Assembly: GCA_947387485.1 (NCBI GenBank)
Contig: CANDNT010000012.1
Location: forward strand, 1 to 64,000
Length of the DNA stretch: 64,000 nt
Reading direction: 5' to 3'
Source of the DNA: Aquimarina rhabdastrellae
GTDB taxonomy: Bacteria > Bacteroidota > Bacteroidia > Flavobacteriales > Flavobacteriaceae
Below the pieces are notes generated by a model. It ran no database searches and was not told where the DNA came from. It saw only the letters and a program-made list of their open reading frames with translations. The position numbers and the translations under genes were made by a program. Positions 35,491 through 47,400 of the stretch are shown one piece after another. The stretch's first letter is position 1. The number at the start of each line of letters is the position of its first letter.

Positions 35491-35828
35491 TGAAGTAGTT
35501 CAAAAAACAATTTGATTTTGTTTTAACCAACTTCTTTAAAAATTCGTGATAATAATATGGATTGTACATTGAAGCTTTTATTGATGTGAATATTTTTCAT
35601 GATGTTTTTGGCTACTATTTCCTAAAAACTCACGAATTATAATAATGTCTCCTAATTGTCTCCCGATTCCTCTTTTTGTTGATTACCAGATGAATTAGTA
35701 TTGCATACAAATATTGTCCCCCTATGTGTACCCCCTTTATAATTGGTTTCTCATAAGGTAAGTTTTACTATTGTATAGAACAGGAATACAATCAAATTAA
35801 GAACAACTTTTTTAACTCTTTTAACCCT
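35491..35828. other. Intergenic region upstream of the LRR locus
   Basis: 338 bases without a gene. AATTCGTGA (35541-35549) and TCACGAATT (35630-35638) form a perfect 9-bp inverted repeat 80 bases apart. The promoter of the 1460-residue LRR gene should lie here, but I see no exact TAnnTTTG box. C-rich tracts (TGTCCCCCTA and GTACCCCCTT) occur near 35728-35755. Confidence 0.4.
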
Positions 35829-38800
35829 ATGACAAAAAGATATTTTTTAATACTAATATTATTTTATTTGGGAATAGGCATAAATTATGCCCAATATACA
35901 AGTATTCCCGATGCTAATTTTGAGGCTGCTCTTGAAGATCTAGGTTATGATGATATTTCTCAAGATGGACAAGTGCCAACGACTAATATCAATAGAATAA
36001 CCAAATTAGATATACGAAACAAACAAATCGCCGATCTTTCGGGTATTGAGGCTTTTGTAGATTTAGAAGAACTAATGGCTAATTTCAATAGTATTAATAC
36101 AGTAGATTTGAGTCAAAATACAGCTTTAGAGACACTTTTTATAGGTGATAATAATTTAACTTCTTTAGATGTTTCTGCAAATATTAATCTAGAATATCTA
36201 GGCATAAGTAATCTTAATTTAGCTTCAGGAATTGATATTTCTCATAATATCAATTTAACAAGTCTAGGAGCAGAAAACGCAAATCTAAGTACTATTGATC
36301 TTTCTAATAATATTGATTTAGAATATGTAGTACTTAATGATAATGCATTAACTAGTTTAGATATAACCAATTTAGTAGCTCTAGAAAGTTTAAATATAGA
36401 AGATAATCGATTAACGGTCATAGATTTATCTAATAATGTTTTACTTGAAACTTTTAATTTTAAAAACAATAGTTTTCTAAGTCTTGATTTTTCAGGTCTT
36501 GTTAATCTAGAAGTTATTAATAGTACTACGGGTAACAATAATTTGTCAAGTATGAACTTGACGGGAGTTAGCTCCTTAGAAACTATTCAAATTATTAATG
36601 GTTCTTTAACATCAGTGGATCTCAGTGATGCAGTAAATTTACATTATTTAACTCTTGCTGATCATCAATTAGAAAGCCTCGATTTAAGTAATAATACCGA
36701 TATCATCATTATTCAGGTATCTAGTAACAATTTAACAAGTATAGATTTACGTAATATTGATGTCACGCAGATCACCAATTTTAGTGTTTCTAATAATGAT
36801 GACTTAGCTTGTATATCGGTAGATGATATCGCTTTGGCAGAGCAAAGCTTAGGTTCGAGTTTTTTCTATAGTAAAGGTTGTGATACCTATACTTATATCC
36901 CTGACGATAATTTTGAAACTGCACTTGCGGTATATGATGATTTCCCAGATGATAATTTTATTCCTACATCGAATATCGCTAGTATAGTGAACTTAGATAT
37001 TTCTAATCTTAGTATCGTTGATTTAACAGGAATTGAAGATTTTACAGCATTAACAACATTAAATGCAAGTGTTAATGATATAGAAAAAGTTGATTTATCA
37101 AAAAACACAAATCTACAAAGCATTGACTTAAAAGAAAATTCATTAAAACTATTAGATGTTTCAGCTTTAGTTAATCTAACTAGTCTAGAGGTTAATAAAA
37201 ATGAATTATTTCAATTGAATATTCGTAATGGGGCTAATTCAAATCTAACCACTTTTAATGCAACAGAAAATAGTGATCTTAATTGTATACAGGTTGATAG
37301 TGTGACAGATGCAACGAATGATTTTACTAATATAGATAATCATACCTCTTTTAGTGAAACTGATTGTACAGTATATGTTTCTATTCCTGATTCAAATTTT
37401 GAAGCAGCATTGGCTGCTTATGATGATATTAGTAATGATGGGCATATACCTTTAGCCAATATTTATTTTGTGACAACATTAAGTTTACGCAATGCAGGGA
37501 TAACTAACATTACAGGAATAGAATCATTTAAATCATTAGAACAATTAGATTGTAGTGAGAACACGTTTACTTCTATAGATTTATCAAATAACACCAACTT
37601 GTTAAGATTAAATGTAGATGATAATCCGCAGTTAACAACTGTTAATATTAATGGGTGTACGTTACTTGAAGAAGTGATAGCCGATGATTGTAATATTAAT
37701 ACATTGGATTTAAGTACCAATACAAATTTAAAAAGTATTGACCTGGATAATAATAATCTATCGACATTAGATTTAAGCAGTAATCTCTTTTTAGAAGAAA
37801 TTGATTTGAATAATTGTTTATTTACTTCAATAGATTTTAGTAATAATAGGCAATTAAAGGATGTAGATTTATCAGAAAATCAATTGACAAGCATAGATGT
37901 ATCTGTAAATACGTTGTTAGAAGCGTTAAATCTAGAAAAGAATAATTTAACTGCAATTGATGTAAGTACGTTAACCAATATTGAATACTTGAATGTAGAA
38001 GAAAATGCATTTACTGCGATAGATCTTTCTAATAATAGAGCATTGATCAATGTAGATTTAGATGGTAATCAATTTACTCAAATTGATTTGAAAGTCAATA
38101 CAAATCTTGAACGAGTGGACATAGATGAAAACCCGTTATTAACAGAGGTTATTTTTGGAAACTCACCTAATCTTGAATTTATTTATGCAGATGAGACAGG
38201 GCTTGAAACAATTGATGTTTCAGTACTTACAGGATTACTTACATTGGATTTAGGTGAGAGTAGTCTAAAAACACTAGACGTTTCGGCAAATGCTTCTTTA
38301 CGAGATTTAAGAGTTGACAGTACAGCATTGGTAAGCTTGGATTTAAGAAACGGTAACAACAGTAATTTTACTCGTATGGATGCAACTGGAAACACAGGTC
38401 TTATCTGTATTATGGTAGATGATGCTGCGGCTGCGGTTACTGAATTTACAGATATAGACATGGGAGTAACTTTTAGTGAAACGACTTGTGGATATACTTT
38501 AATTCCTGATTCAAATTTTGAAGCGAGATTGAATAGGTTAGGGCATGATGATATAGCCAATGATGGCCAAATACCGACAGCGAATATAGAGGGTATTACT
38601 TTTCTTAATTTGGCAAATAGAAATATATCAGATCTAACAGGAATAGAAGATTTTAAAGCATTAGAAACTCTAATTGCAGTAGATAATAAATTAACAACTA
38701 TAGATTTAACTAATAATGTAAATCTAATTGATGTAGATTTGTCTAGAAATGATATAGTTGACATTGATCTCTCCAAAAACACACTATTAACTACAATTGA

Positions 38801-40211
38801 ACTTGGTAATAATAATATTTCTTCTATTGATCTTTCTTCTAATACTTTAGTTGAAGAATTAGATTTAAGTGGTAATGAGTTAAATAGTATTGATCTTTCA
38901 AACAATACGGAATTAGTCAGTTTATGGATATCAAATAATGAAATTACAAGTATTGATCTTTCTAATAGCACAAAGTTAGAGAGTATTGATGCAGAATCTT
39001 GTGAATTAGAAAACATTACGCTTACGGGGCTTACCTTGCTTGAGGATTTAGACTTAGAAGAAAATAATTTAGTAGCAATTGATTTAAGTGATAACATAAG
39101 CTTAATTGATGTTGATTTAAGTTATAATAGTCCGATTACTACTATTGATCTTAGTAATAATATTGATCTAGAGATTTTAAGTCTTTCAAATTGTGTTAAT
39201 CTTGAATCTATTTTATTTGGTAATAGTCCAAATCTTGAGGAGGTAAGTTTAGGCGATACTGCACTTACAGCTATAGATGTAAGGCTATTAACTGGACTTG
39301 AAAATTTGAGTATAAGTAATACAGCTATAAAATTTTTAGATGTAACAAACAATGTACTCTTAGAACGTTTGTTTGCTAACAATGGACAATTAACAGGGAT
39401 TAATTTACAAAATGGAGCCAATAATCTAATTACAACTTTGAATATTGCCAATAATCCAGATTTATACTGTGTAAAGGTAGATGATGTAGATTATGCCAAT
39501 GCTACATTTACAGCAAAAGATGCACAAACAAGTTATAGCTTTGATTGTGAAACTTTATATATAGATGCAGTTGCGATTTTAGAAGGAGCTTTTGAAATAG
39601 GTTCATCAAATAGAATTATGAGAGATGATCTTAATGATAATGATTTATTACCTACAACATCGCCATATACTGATGCCGCTATTTTTGGTGGACAAACGTT
39701 TAATGGACCTGCTGATCGATCTATAGTTGATTGGGTAGAAGTTCAATTAAGAAACCCTGATGATGTTTCTGAAGTACTGTACAGACGATCAGCACTCTTG
39801 CAACAAGGAGGTAAAATAGTTGATATTAGAAATGGACAATCTAGTGTGGAAATAACAACACGATGGGCGGGTAATTACTATGTTGCTGTTGCGCATCGAA
39901 ACCATTTAACCATAGTATCTAGCACACCTCATTTAATAAATCAAGATGATCTAGAATTAGATTTAACCAATATATCAAATGTATTAGGAGGTAATAATGC
40001 AGTAAACGATATGGGTAATGGATACTACGCAATGCCTTCGGGTGATATGGATGGTAATGGAGAAGTACAAAACTCTGATATAGTCAATATTATTCAAAGA
40101 TTAGGAAGAACAGGATATAATGATGCCGATTTGGATATGAATGGGCAAGTGCAAAATACTGATATCAACAATCAATTAAATCCAAATCTAGGAAAAGGCG
40201 AACAATTTTAA
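35829..40211 (+). CDS. Giant leucine-rich-repeat surface protein with dockerin-like C-terminus
   Basis: 1460 residues with a signal peptide (cut near NYAQ). Four copies of one module follow, starting near 35903, 36890, 37378 and 38500. Each has an entry motif (IPDANFEAALEDLGYDDIS), the DLTGIE motif, a run of 21-residue LRRs (LDLSNNTNLTSLDV type) and an exit cap with two cysteines about 30 residues apart. The last ~220 residues hold a conserved Bacteroidota end module (VAILEGAF ... VDWVEVQLR ... YYVAVAHRNHL) and two dockerin-like calcium loops, DMDGNGEVQNSDI and DLDMNGQVQNTDI, ending PNLGKGEQF. There is no T9SS sorting domain, which is odd for such a protein. It lies 30 bp before the next gene's ATG, probably one operon. 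Confidence 0.85.
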   Translation: MTKRYFLILILFYLGIGINYAQYTSIPDANFEAALEDLGYDDISQDGQVPTTNINRITKLDIRNKQIADLSGIEAFVDLEELMANFNSINTVDLSQNTALETLFIGDNNLTSLDVSANINLEYLGISNLNLASGIDISHNINLTSLGAENANLSTIDLSNNIDLEYVVLNDNALTSLDITNLVALESLNIEDNRLTVIDLSNNVLLETFNFKNNSFLSLDFSGLVNLEVINSTTGNNNLSSMNLTGVSSLETIQIINGSLTSVDLSDAVNLHYLTLADHQLESLDLSNNTDIIIIQVSSNNLTSIDLRNIDVTQITNFSVSNNDDLACISVDDIALAEQSLGSSFFYSKGCDTYTYIPDDNFETALAVYDDFPDDNFIPTSNIASIVNLDISNLSIVDLTGIEDFTALTTLNASVNDIEKVDLSKNTNLQSIDLKENSLKLLDVSALVNLTSLEVNKNELFQLNIRNGANSNLTTFNATENSDLNCIQVDSVTDATNDFTNIDNHTSFSETDCTVYVSIPDSNFEAALAAYDDISNDGHIPLANIYFVTTLSLRNAGITNITGIESFKSLEQLDCSENTFTSIDLSNNTNLLRLNVDDNPQLTTVNINGCTLLEEVIADDCNINTLDLSTNTNLKSIDLDNNNLSTLDLSSNLFLEEIDLNNCLFTSIDFSNNRQLKDVDLSENQLTSIDVSVNTLLEALNLEKNNLTAIDVSTLTNIEYLNVEENAFTAIDLSNNRALINVDLDGNQFTQIDLKVNTNLERVDIDENPLLTEVIFGNSPNLEFIYADETGLETIDVSVLTGLLTLDLGESSLKTLDVSANASLRDLRVDSTALVSLDLRNGNNSNFTRMDATGNTGLICIMVDDAAAAVTEFTDIDMGVTFSETTCGYTLIPDSNFEARLNRLGHDDIANDGQIPTANIEGITFLNLANRNISDLTGIEDFKALETLIAVDNKLTTIDLTNNVNLIDVDLSRNDIVDIDLSKNTLLTTIELGNNNISSIDLSSNTLVEELDLSGNELNSIDLSNNTELVSLWISNNEITSIDLSNSTKLESIDAESCELENITLTGLTLLEDLDLEENNLVAIDLSDNISLIDVDLSYNSPITTIDLSNNIDLEILSLSNCVNLESILFGNSPNLEEVSLGDTALTAIDVRLLTGLENLSISNTAIKFLDVTNNVLLERLFANNGQLTGINLQNGANNLITTLNIANNPDLYCVKVDDVDYANATFTAKDAQTSYSFDCETLYIDAVAILEGAFEIGSSNRIMRDDLNDNDLLPTTSPYTDAAIFGGQTFNGPADRSIVDWVEVQLRNPDDVSEVLYRRSALLQQGGKIVDIRNGQSSVEITTRWAGNYYVAVAHRNHLTIVSSTPHLINQDDLELDLTNISNVLGGNNAVNDMGNGYYAMPSGDMDGNGEVQNSDIVNIIQRLGRTGYNDADLDMNGQVQNTDINNQLNPNLGKGEQF
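35903..39550 (+). repeat. LRR-coding repeat array (4 modules)
   Basis: A degenerate 63-bp coding period (21 residues per LRR) repeated many times and grouped in four modules, each opened by the IPDxNFE motif and closed by a cysteine-pair cap. The antisense strand shows long false frames because of this periodic composition. Confidence 0.8.
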
Positions 40212-40241
40212 AACCTACACAAAATGATCACTATAGTAAAT

Positions 40242-41312
40242 ATGAAAAACACTATTAAAAGACAAATTATACTTGTGTCAATGATACTTTTGAGAATTAT
40301 CTCAATGACAGCACAAGATATTACGTTCACTTTTGCTAATGCACAAATCACTAATGATGGTAGTGACGATTATTATGATGTAGATGTAATGTTGCAAAGT
40401 ACTACGGATTTTAAATTAGGATCAGGACAATTATATTTAACGTATAATACAGCAGCTTTTGGAGATAATATTTCTGCAAATAATAATTTAATATATACAC
40501 AGCCTACAGGATCGATCTTAGCAGAACATTACAGTACTTTTCCAGCGTATAAAAGTTTTATTCAAAATGATAATACAACATCCAGAGTTTCATTGGCCTT
40601 TCAACAGGGGTTAAGCGAAGGAGTAATTACCACAAATAATGTAATTACTACACCAAAAGTATTGTTACATGTTCGTATTAAATTTATCGATGTAACCCAA
40701 GATCCTATGATTGCTTTTGAAACTGGAGCAGTATACTTAGATCAGTTTTATACAGCATGTGGTTCTACGACTAATACCGGTTTAGCAGATTGTAGTGTAG
40801 CACCTGGAATACAGTTGCTAAATGATAGTTTTGATTCTTCAAATGCTGCAGATACAACTGCTCCTGTAATTGTTTTGGATGGAGATGATCCTCAGGAAAT
40901 TATAATAGGTTCTGGATATACAGAATTGGGTGCATCTACAGATGATGGGTCAGATATCACTATTGATTCATCTGAGTTTATTGATGCTATTGGTAGTTAT
41001 ACAATTTATTATGATGCAACTGATATTGTAGGGAATGCTGCAACACAAGTAAGGAGAACTGTAAATGTAGTGGCTGTATTGAGTACTCCTAATCATACCA
41101 TAGAGGATTTGTCTATATATCCTAATCCTACTAGAGGTAAAGTATTTATAACCGATGAAGTGAACAAAGTAATCATTTATAATATTTCTGGTCAACAAGT
41201 ATTTGTTAGTAACGAAGAAGAATTAGATATCTCCGCTTTAGAAACAGGTATTTACTTTGCCCATATTTTTACAAATAAAGGAAGTGATATCATAAAAATA
41301 GTAAAAGAATAA
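40242..41312 (+). CDS. T9SS-sorted protein with cohesin-like N-terminal domain and Ig-like domain
   Basis: 357 residue positions (356 aa plus stop) from the ATG at 40242 (MKNTIKRQ); an in-frame ATG at 40224 is possible. After the signal peptide (ISMTAQ) comes a beta-rich domain (about 26-200: DITFTFANAQI, YYDVDVMLQS, FKLGSGQLYLTYNTAAFG, TPKVLLHVRIKFI) whose strand pattern resembles cohesins. Next is a DUF5011-type Ig domain (APVIVLDGDDPQEIIIGSGY ... DIVGNAATQVRRTV) and a type A sorting domain (LSIYPNPTRGKVFI ... ETGIYFAHI). The cohesin call is weak; the others are firm. Following a dockerin-like protein, it may be the surface anchor for it. Confidence 0.75.
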   Translation: MKNTIKRQIILVSMILLRIISMTAQDITFTFANAQITNDGSDDYYDVDVMLQSTTDFKLGSGQLYLTYNTAAFGDNISANNNLIYTQPTGSILAEHYSTFPAYKSFIQNDNTTSRVSLAFQQGLSEGVITTNNVITTPKVLLHVRIKFIDVTQDPMIAFETGAVYLDQFYTACGSTTNTGLADCSVAPGIQLLNDSFDSSNAADTTAPVIVLDGDDPQEIIIGSGYTELGASTDDGSDITIDSSEFIDAIGSYTIYYDATDIVGNAATQVRRTVNVVAVLSTPNHTIEDLSIYPNPTRGKVFITDEVNKVIIYNISGQQVFVSNEEELDISALETGIYFAHIFTNKGSDIIKIVKE

Positions 41313-41330
41313 ACTATTAGTGCACTATCT

Positions 41331-41371
41331 GAACCTTCTTATGTTTCTTTTGGTTTTTGATAAGAAGGTTC
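41331..41371 (+). terminator. Terminator hairpin after the sorting-domain protein
   Basis: GAACCTTCTTAT (41331-41342) and ATAAGAAGGTTC (41360-41371) form a perfect 12-bp stem with a 17-nt loop, then ATTTTAG. It separates the first LRR unit from the 2310-residue gene. Confidence 0.65.
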
Positions 41372-41427
41372 ATTTTAGAGTGTATTAGAAAAACTTATTA
41401 CTATTTAATCAATAAAACCCCATTGAG

Positions 41428-44400
41428 ATGAAAAAGAGAATTACCTATTTAATACGTAGTGCTACTAATGCTATTATATATATTAGGAGTAGTTATAAGA
41501 TATTAACTGTTATAGCTTTTTTATGTTTTTTATTAAAATCAAACGCTCAGTACACAGCGATTCCAGATGCAAATTTTGAAACTGCATTAGCAGCATATGA
41601 TGACATAGCTGGAGATCAACAAATACCTACGAATAATATTTCTTCGATAACTGCATTAGATGTTTCTAATAAAAACATTAGTGATTTAACAGGAATCAAA
41701 GATTTTCTGGCATTGCAATCACTTAATTGTAGTGATAATAATTTAACTAGTCTAGACTTGCAATTCAATGTGGCATTAACAAGTGTTAATGCCAAAGGGA
41801 ATAATCTAGCTTATTTTTATGGAGAAAATCTTGAACTTCTTGAAAATCTTATTCTATACGAAAATGATTTAACCTCATTAGATGTAAGTGAAATGCTTGC
41901 ACTTAAAGAGATTGATATTTATAGTAATCAAATTACTACGCTAGATTTTACTAAAAATATAAATATCCAAAAACTGTTTATCGATACCAATGATTTACAA
42001 ACCATTGATTTAAGAAATGGAAATAATGTTATTATCACAGATATTGATATAAGTAATAATCCTAATTTGACTTGTGTTTTGGTAGATGATGTTGATTATT
42101 CGAATAATAATTGGAATACTTCAAATACAAATACATTTTTCTCTGAACAATATTGTGAATATACAGCTATTCCCGATACAGCGTTTGAAGCGTATCTTGA
42201 AACGATAATTACAGATGATATTTCTGGAGACGGACAAGTGCCTACAACATTGATTGAAGCTATAACTACGCTTCAATTTTCAAACTTAAATATAGCAGAT
42301 TTATCAGGTATTGAGAGTTTTGTAAATCTTGAAAATTTAGATATTGCTAATGGTACTTTTACTACAATTGATTTAACAAATAATACGCTACTTCAAAATT
42401 TATTGATTACCAATACCAATGTTGCCCATTTGGATTTATCTGCTAATAATCAACTTCAAACAGTTGGAATTACAAATAACACTGATATAACAACTATAAA
42501 TCTTAATAACGGAAATAATACAAATATTACTACAATTAATATTTCAGGAAATACTTTATTAGATTGTATAAAGGTAGATGATATTGACCATGCCACAAAT
42601 AATTGGGGAAATGTACAATCTGTTACGTACTCAAATGTTGATTGTGGTTATATCGATATACCAGATGCTAATTTTGAAGCAGCATTAGAAGATTTAGGAT
42701 ATGATGATATTTCTGGTGATGGATTAATTCCTGAAAATCTGATAGAAAACATTTCGCAATTGATTCTTAATAATAGGAATATTTCTGATATCACAGGAAT
42801 AGAACATTTTACAGAGTTGGTTTATTTGTCTGTGTTTAATAATAATTTAAGTGCTATTGATGTTTCTAATAATTTAAAGCTGACTTATCTCGATGTATCA
42901 AGCAATGACCTGAATGATTTAGATGTATCAATGCTTACTGATTTAGATAGTTTGGATTTAAGTAATAATGCGATATCAAGTATTGACTTATCAAATAATA
43001 CATCACTTACTAGAGTTTTATGTACTAACAATCAATTTGCAAATTTAGATTTAACTGGTTTGGTAAATTTAGAATACTTGAATTGTCAGAATAATAATAA
43101 TCTATCTAGTTTAATATTTACTGGAGTAGTTAACCTAACAGAAATATATGCTGGTTTTTGTGATTTAAATGCGATAGATGTTAGTGCTATGCCAAATCTA
43201 GACAATATATGGGTAAACAATAATAATATTAGTCAGATAGATCTGAGTAATAATCCTGTTTTAACAGATGTATTTATTAATGATAATAATCTTACAACTG
43301 TTGATTTAAGAAATGGGAATAATCAAATTATAGATTCTTTTAATTCAGAAAAGAATGATGACTTAACATGCATTGCCGTAAATGATATTGGATATGCAGC
43401 AAGTCAATTTGAAGTGGATGATCACACAACTTTTACTACAGATTGTAATACATATTCTTATATCAAAGACATAAATTTTGAAAATGCTTTGTATGCTTTA
43501 GGCTTAGACGATATTCAAAATGACAATCAGATACCTACCAATAATATTGAATTGCTTCAATCACTAGATGTTTCTAATGCTAATATTAATGACCTTAAAG
43601 GTATAGAAAGCTTTATATCATTAGTTACATTAAATGTTAGTAATAATAATCTTCAAACTATAGATTTAAGCAAGAATATATTACTTGAAAACTTAAATAT
43701 AGAAGATAATCAATTAGGTGTATTAAACCTCTCATTTCTTCCTAATCTGGTAAATTTAAATGCTAGTGGAAATCAACTTTTTTCACTTAATGTTCAAAAT
43801 GGCAATAACAATAATTTTATAAGCTTTGATGCTACTAATAATACAGAGTTAGTCTGTGTATTGGTAGATGATGACAGCAATGTGCCAAGTATTTTTACTA
43901 ATAACGTTGATGTGCAAACGTCATTTAGTCATACTAATTGTACAATATATACAGCTATTCCTGATGCTAATTTTGAAAGTGCTTTATGGGATTTAGGTTA
44001 TGATGACATAGCTGGAGATGGACAAGTGCCAAAAGATATGATACACGAAATTACTTCTTTAGAAATTTATCGAGAAAACATTACCAACTTATCAGGAATA
44101 GAGGACTTTACTTTATTAGAAACATTAGCATGTTATAACAATTTAATAACTACGGTAGATTTATCTCAAAACACCAAACTTAAGGAACTTAATATTAGTA
44201 ATAATGAGCTCACGACTTTAGATCTAAGTGTAAATATAGCTTTAGAAGAAGTAACCTGTTATAGTAATAACTTGAATGATATAAATGTAGCAGGACTTAC
44301 AAACCTTACATATCTTGAGAGTTATGGAAATCAACTTAATGCTATAGATATAAGTTCTAATATAGCATTAGAGTATTTGGACTTAGGTAATAATGATTTA

Positions 44401-47400
44401 ACAATATTAGATGTATCAAATAATGGTAATCTTAAAAATCTGCGAGTATATAATAATTCATTTTTAACAAATATAGACCTTAGTAATAATGTCGAGTTAG
44501 AATACCTAAATCTTAATGAATGTAGATTTTCGAATATAGACTTAAGTCTTAATACCAAACTAGTTGAATTGGATTTGTCGGGTAATTTTCTCTCTTTAAT
44601 AGATTTAACTAATAATACGTTGCTAATAGATTTAGATTTAGAAGATAATGATCTTATTGCTATAGATCTTTCTAAGAATACAGCATTAGAAGAAGTTAAT
44701 ATGGGAGAAAACAAGTTTACAAGTTTGCATTTTCCTGATAATATTAACTTGAGAGATATAGATGTAGAGGAAAATTCGCTTTTGACAAAAATAAGTTTTG
44801 GAACATTACCCAATATAGAGAAGATCGTTGCAGATGATTGTATTATTTCTAGTATTGATGTGTCGCATTTAAGTAATTTGAAGAAAATTGATATACGTGA
44901 TAATCAATTGACCTATCTTGATTTATCAAATAATAGTGCATTAACAACTATTGTAGTTAATAGAAATAAACTCACATATTTAAATATTAAAAATGGAAAT
45001 AATGCAAATGTTACCTCTTTGCTTGCTACAAATAATGATGATTTAAGGTGTATAATAGTAGATGATTTACAAAGTACGGCTAACTGGACGAATATTGATG
45101 CAGGAGTTACTTTTAGTACTACAACTTGTGGATATGTATTGGTACCTGATGCCAATTTTGAAACAGCATTAGATGCTTTAGGATATGATGATATTGCTAA
45201 TGATGGGAAAATTCCTGTAGCATTAATAGAGAATATTACCTATTTAAATGTAGCTAATAAAAATATTACTGATGCAACCGGAATTGAAGGGTTTAAAGCT
45301 TTGGATGATCTGTATATTCATGATAATAATCTAACAAATTTAGATATAGATAGAAACAATGCTTTAAAATTTCTTTTTTGTCAAAACAACAATTTAGAAG
45401 CGTTAGATATTACTTCGAATAAAGTATTAGAAGTTGTTGGAGTTCAAAACAATAATTTAACAAGTATTGATGTAAGTAATAATACGGTATTAAAAACATT
45501 GTTTATTTCAGATAATCCAATAGCTAGAGTAGATGTTTTAAAAAATCCATTACTTATAGATTTCCAGGCGAATAATACCAATTTGGTTTATATGGATTTT
45601 ACAATGAATACTGCTCTTGAAGAGATAGAGATTGAAAATACGCCGATTGTTTCTTTAAATTTAAAAAATGGAAACATTTCAAATATCTCCGATGTCAAAT
45701 TGATCAATAACCCTAATTTAATTTGTGTATCGGTTGATGATGTGAATTATGCAATGAATAATTGGATGGATATTAGTGATTTTAGTATGTTTACTACTAC
45801 AGCATGTACTTTTACAACTTACACTACAATTCCTGATTCATATTTTGAAGAACGTTTATATAATTTGGGATACGACGACATATTAGGAGATAATCAAGTG
45901 CCTACATTATTAATTGAAAGTATAACATCTTTAGATTTAAGTCAGTCAGGTATTACGGATATCACAGGTATCGAGGATTTTACTTCATTAGAAGTGTTAA
46001 GGATTAATAGTACATCGATTTCAGACCTTGACCTTAGTGGAAATTCAACCATAAAAGAATTGTATGCATATCATTCTATAAGCGGAACATTGAATTTGAC
46101 TAATATGACTGCTTTAGAATATCTAGAATGTTATGAAACAAGTGTAAATAATCTCATACTTACAGGAGCAACAGCTTTAAAAGAAATGCAAGTATATCGT
46201 ACAAACTTTACAGATTTAGATATTAGTACAAATACAGCATTAGAAAAATTAGTTTGTTATGAGTCTAGGTTAGCTAATATAAACACTACTGGAGCTATAA
46301 ATATTAAGGAATTAATTATTTATAGAAATGATATTGAAGATTTAGATATCAGTACTAATATAGCATTAGAAAAAGTAGAATGTTATGAGCAGAATTTAAA
46401 AACTATAAATACCAGTGGAGTAGCAACACTAAAAGAATTATATGTTCAACGAACAAGTCTCACAAGCATAGATGTTTTATCTAATATCGGTTTAACAACT
46501 TTACATTGTTATGATAATGCAGGTATAACTGTTTTTGATATATCTACATTATCATTACTAGAAGATTTAGATGTAAGTGGATGTGACATTGCTACTTTGG
46601 ATCTATCTTCAAATCCTAATTTAAAAGATATAAATGTACGATATAATGATTTGATTTCTTTGGATTTAAGAAATGGAAATAATGTTAATATTACTAGTTT
46701 TGATGCAACAGAAAATACAGATTTAAATTGTATTAAAGTAGACGACATTGATCATGCAGAAAGGAGTTTTGTAAATATTGATAGTGGCACTTTATTTACT
46801 ACAGCATCTTGTGGATACACGTTAATTCCAGATCCTAATTTTGAAGCAGCATTAGCCTTTGCAGATGATATACCTGGTGATGGTAAAGTACCTACAGCTA
46901 AATTAGAGGTTGTAAATATTGTAAGGCTAGATGGAAAATCTATTTCTGATTTGACAGGTATTGAAGATTTTACAAACATGGAAAGTCTTTTATGTAGAAA
47001 TAATAACCTTACAAGTTTAGATGTATCTAATAATGCTAATTTAGTATCATTGAGTTTAGACAATAATGGTTTTAATTCAATTGATATAAGTAGTAATGTC
47101 AACTTAAAATCTTTATCAATTAGCGGAAATAATTTAACAACTATTGATCTAAGTAATAATATAGTACTAGAAAATTTAAGTATTGACCGTAATAACAATC
47201 TTACAAGTTTGGATGTGTCTCAAAATACAGTATTAAAAAACTTATCTGCATATGATTGTTCATTATCACAAATAGATTTGTCTAATAATACGGGAATTAT
47301 AGAAATTTACCTTGACCAAAATGAGCTGACAAATCTTGATTTATCAAATAATTCATTATTAGAAGACCTGTATATTTCATTTAATTTAATAGATACGTTA

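Noticed and set aside
38183..39097. 304-codon antisense frame inside the 1460-residue LRR gene
   Set aside because: It mirrors the periodic LRR codons (runs of LLERSI and KSNSS) and has no independent motif. Similar false frames occur at 36242-36538, 39122-39451, 44331-44813 and 46752-47198.
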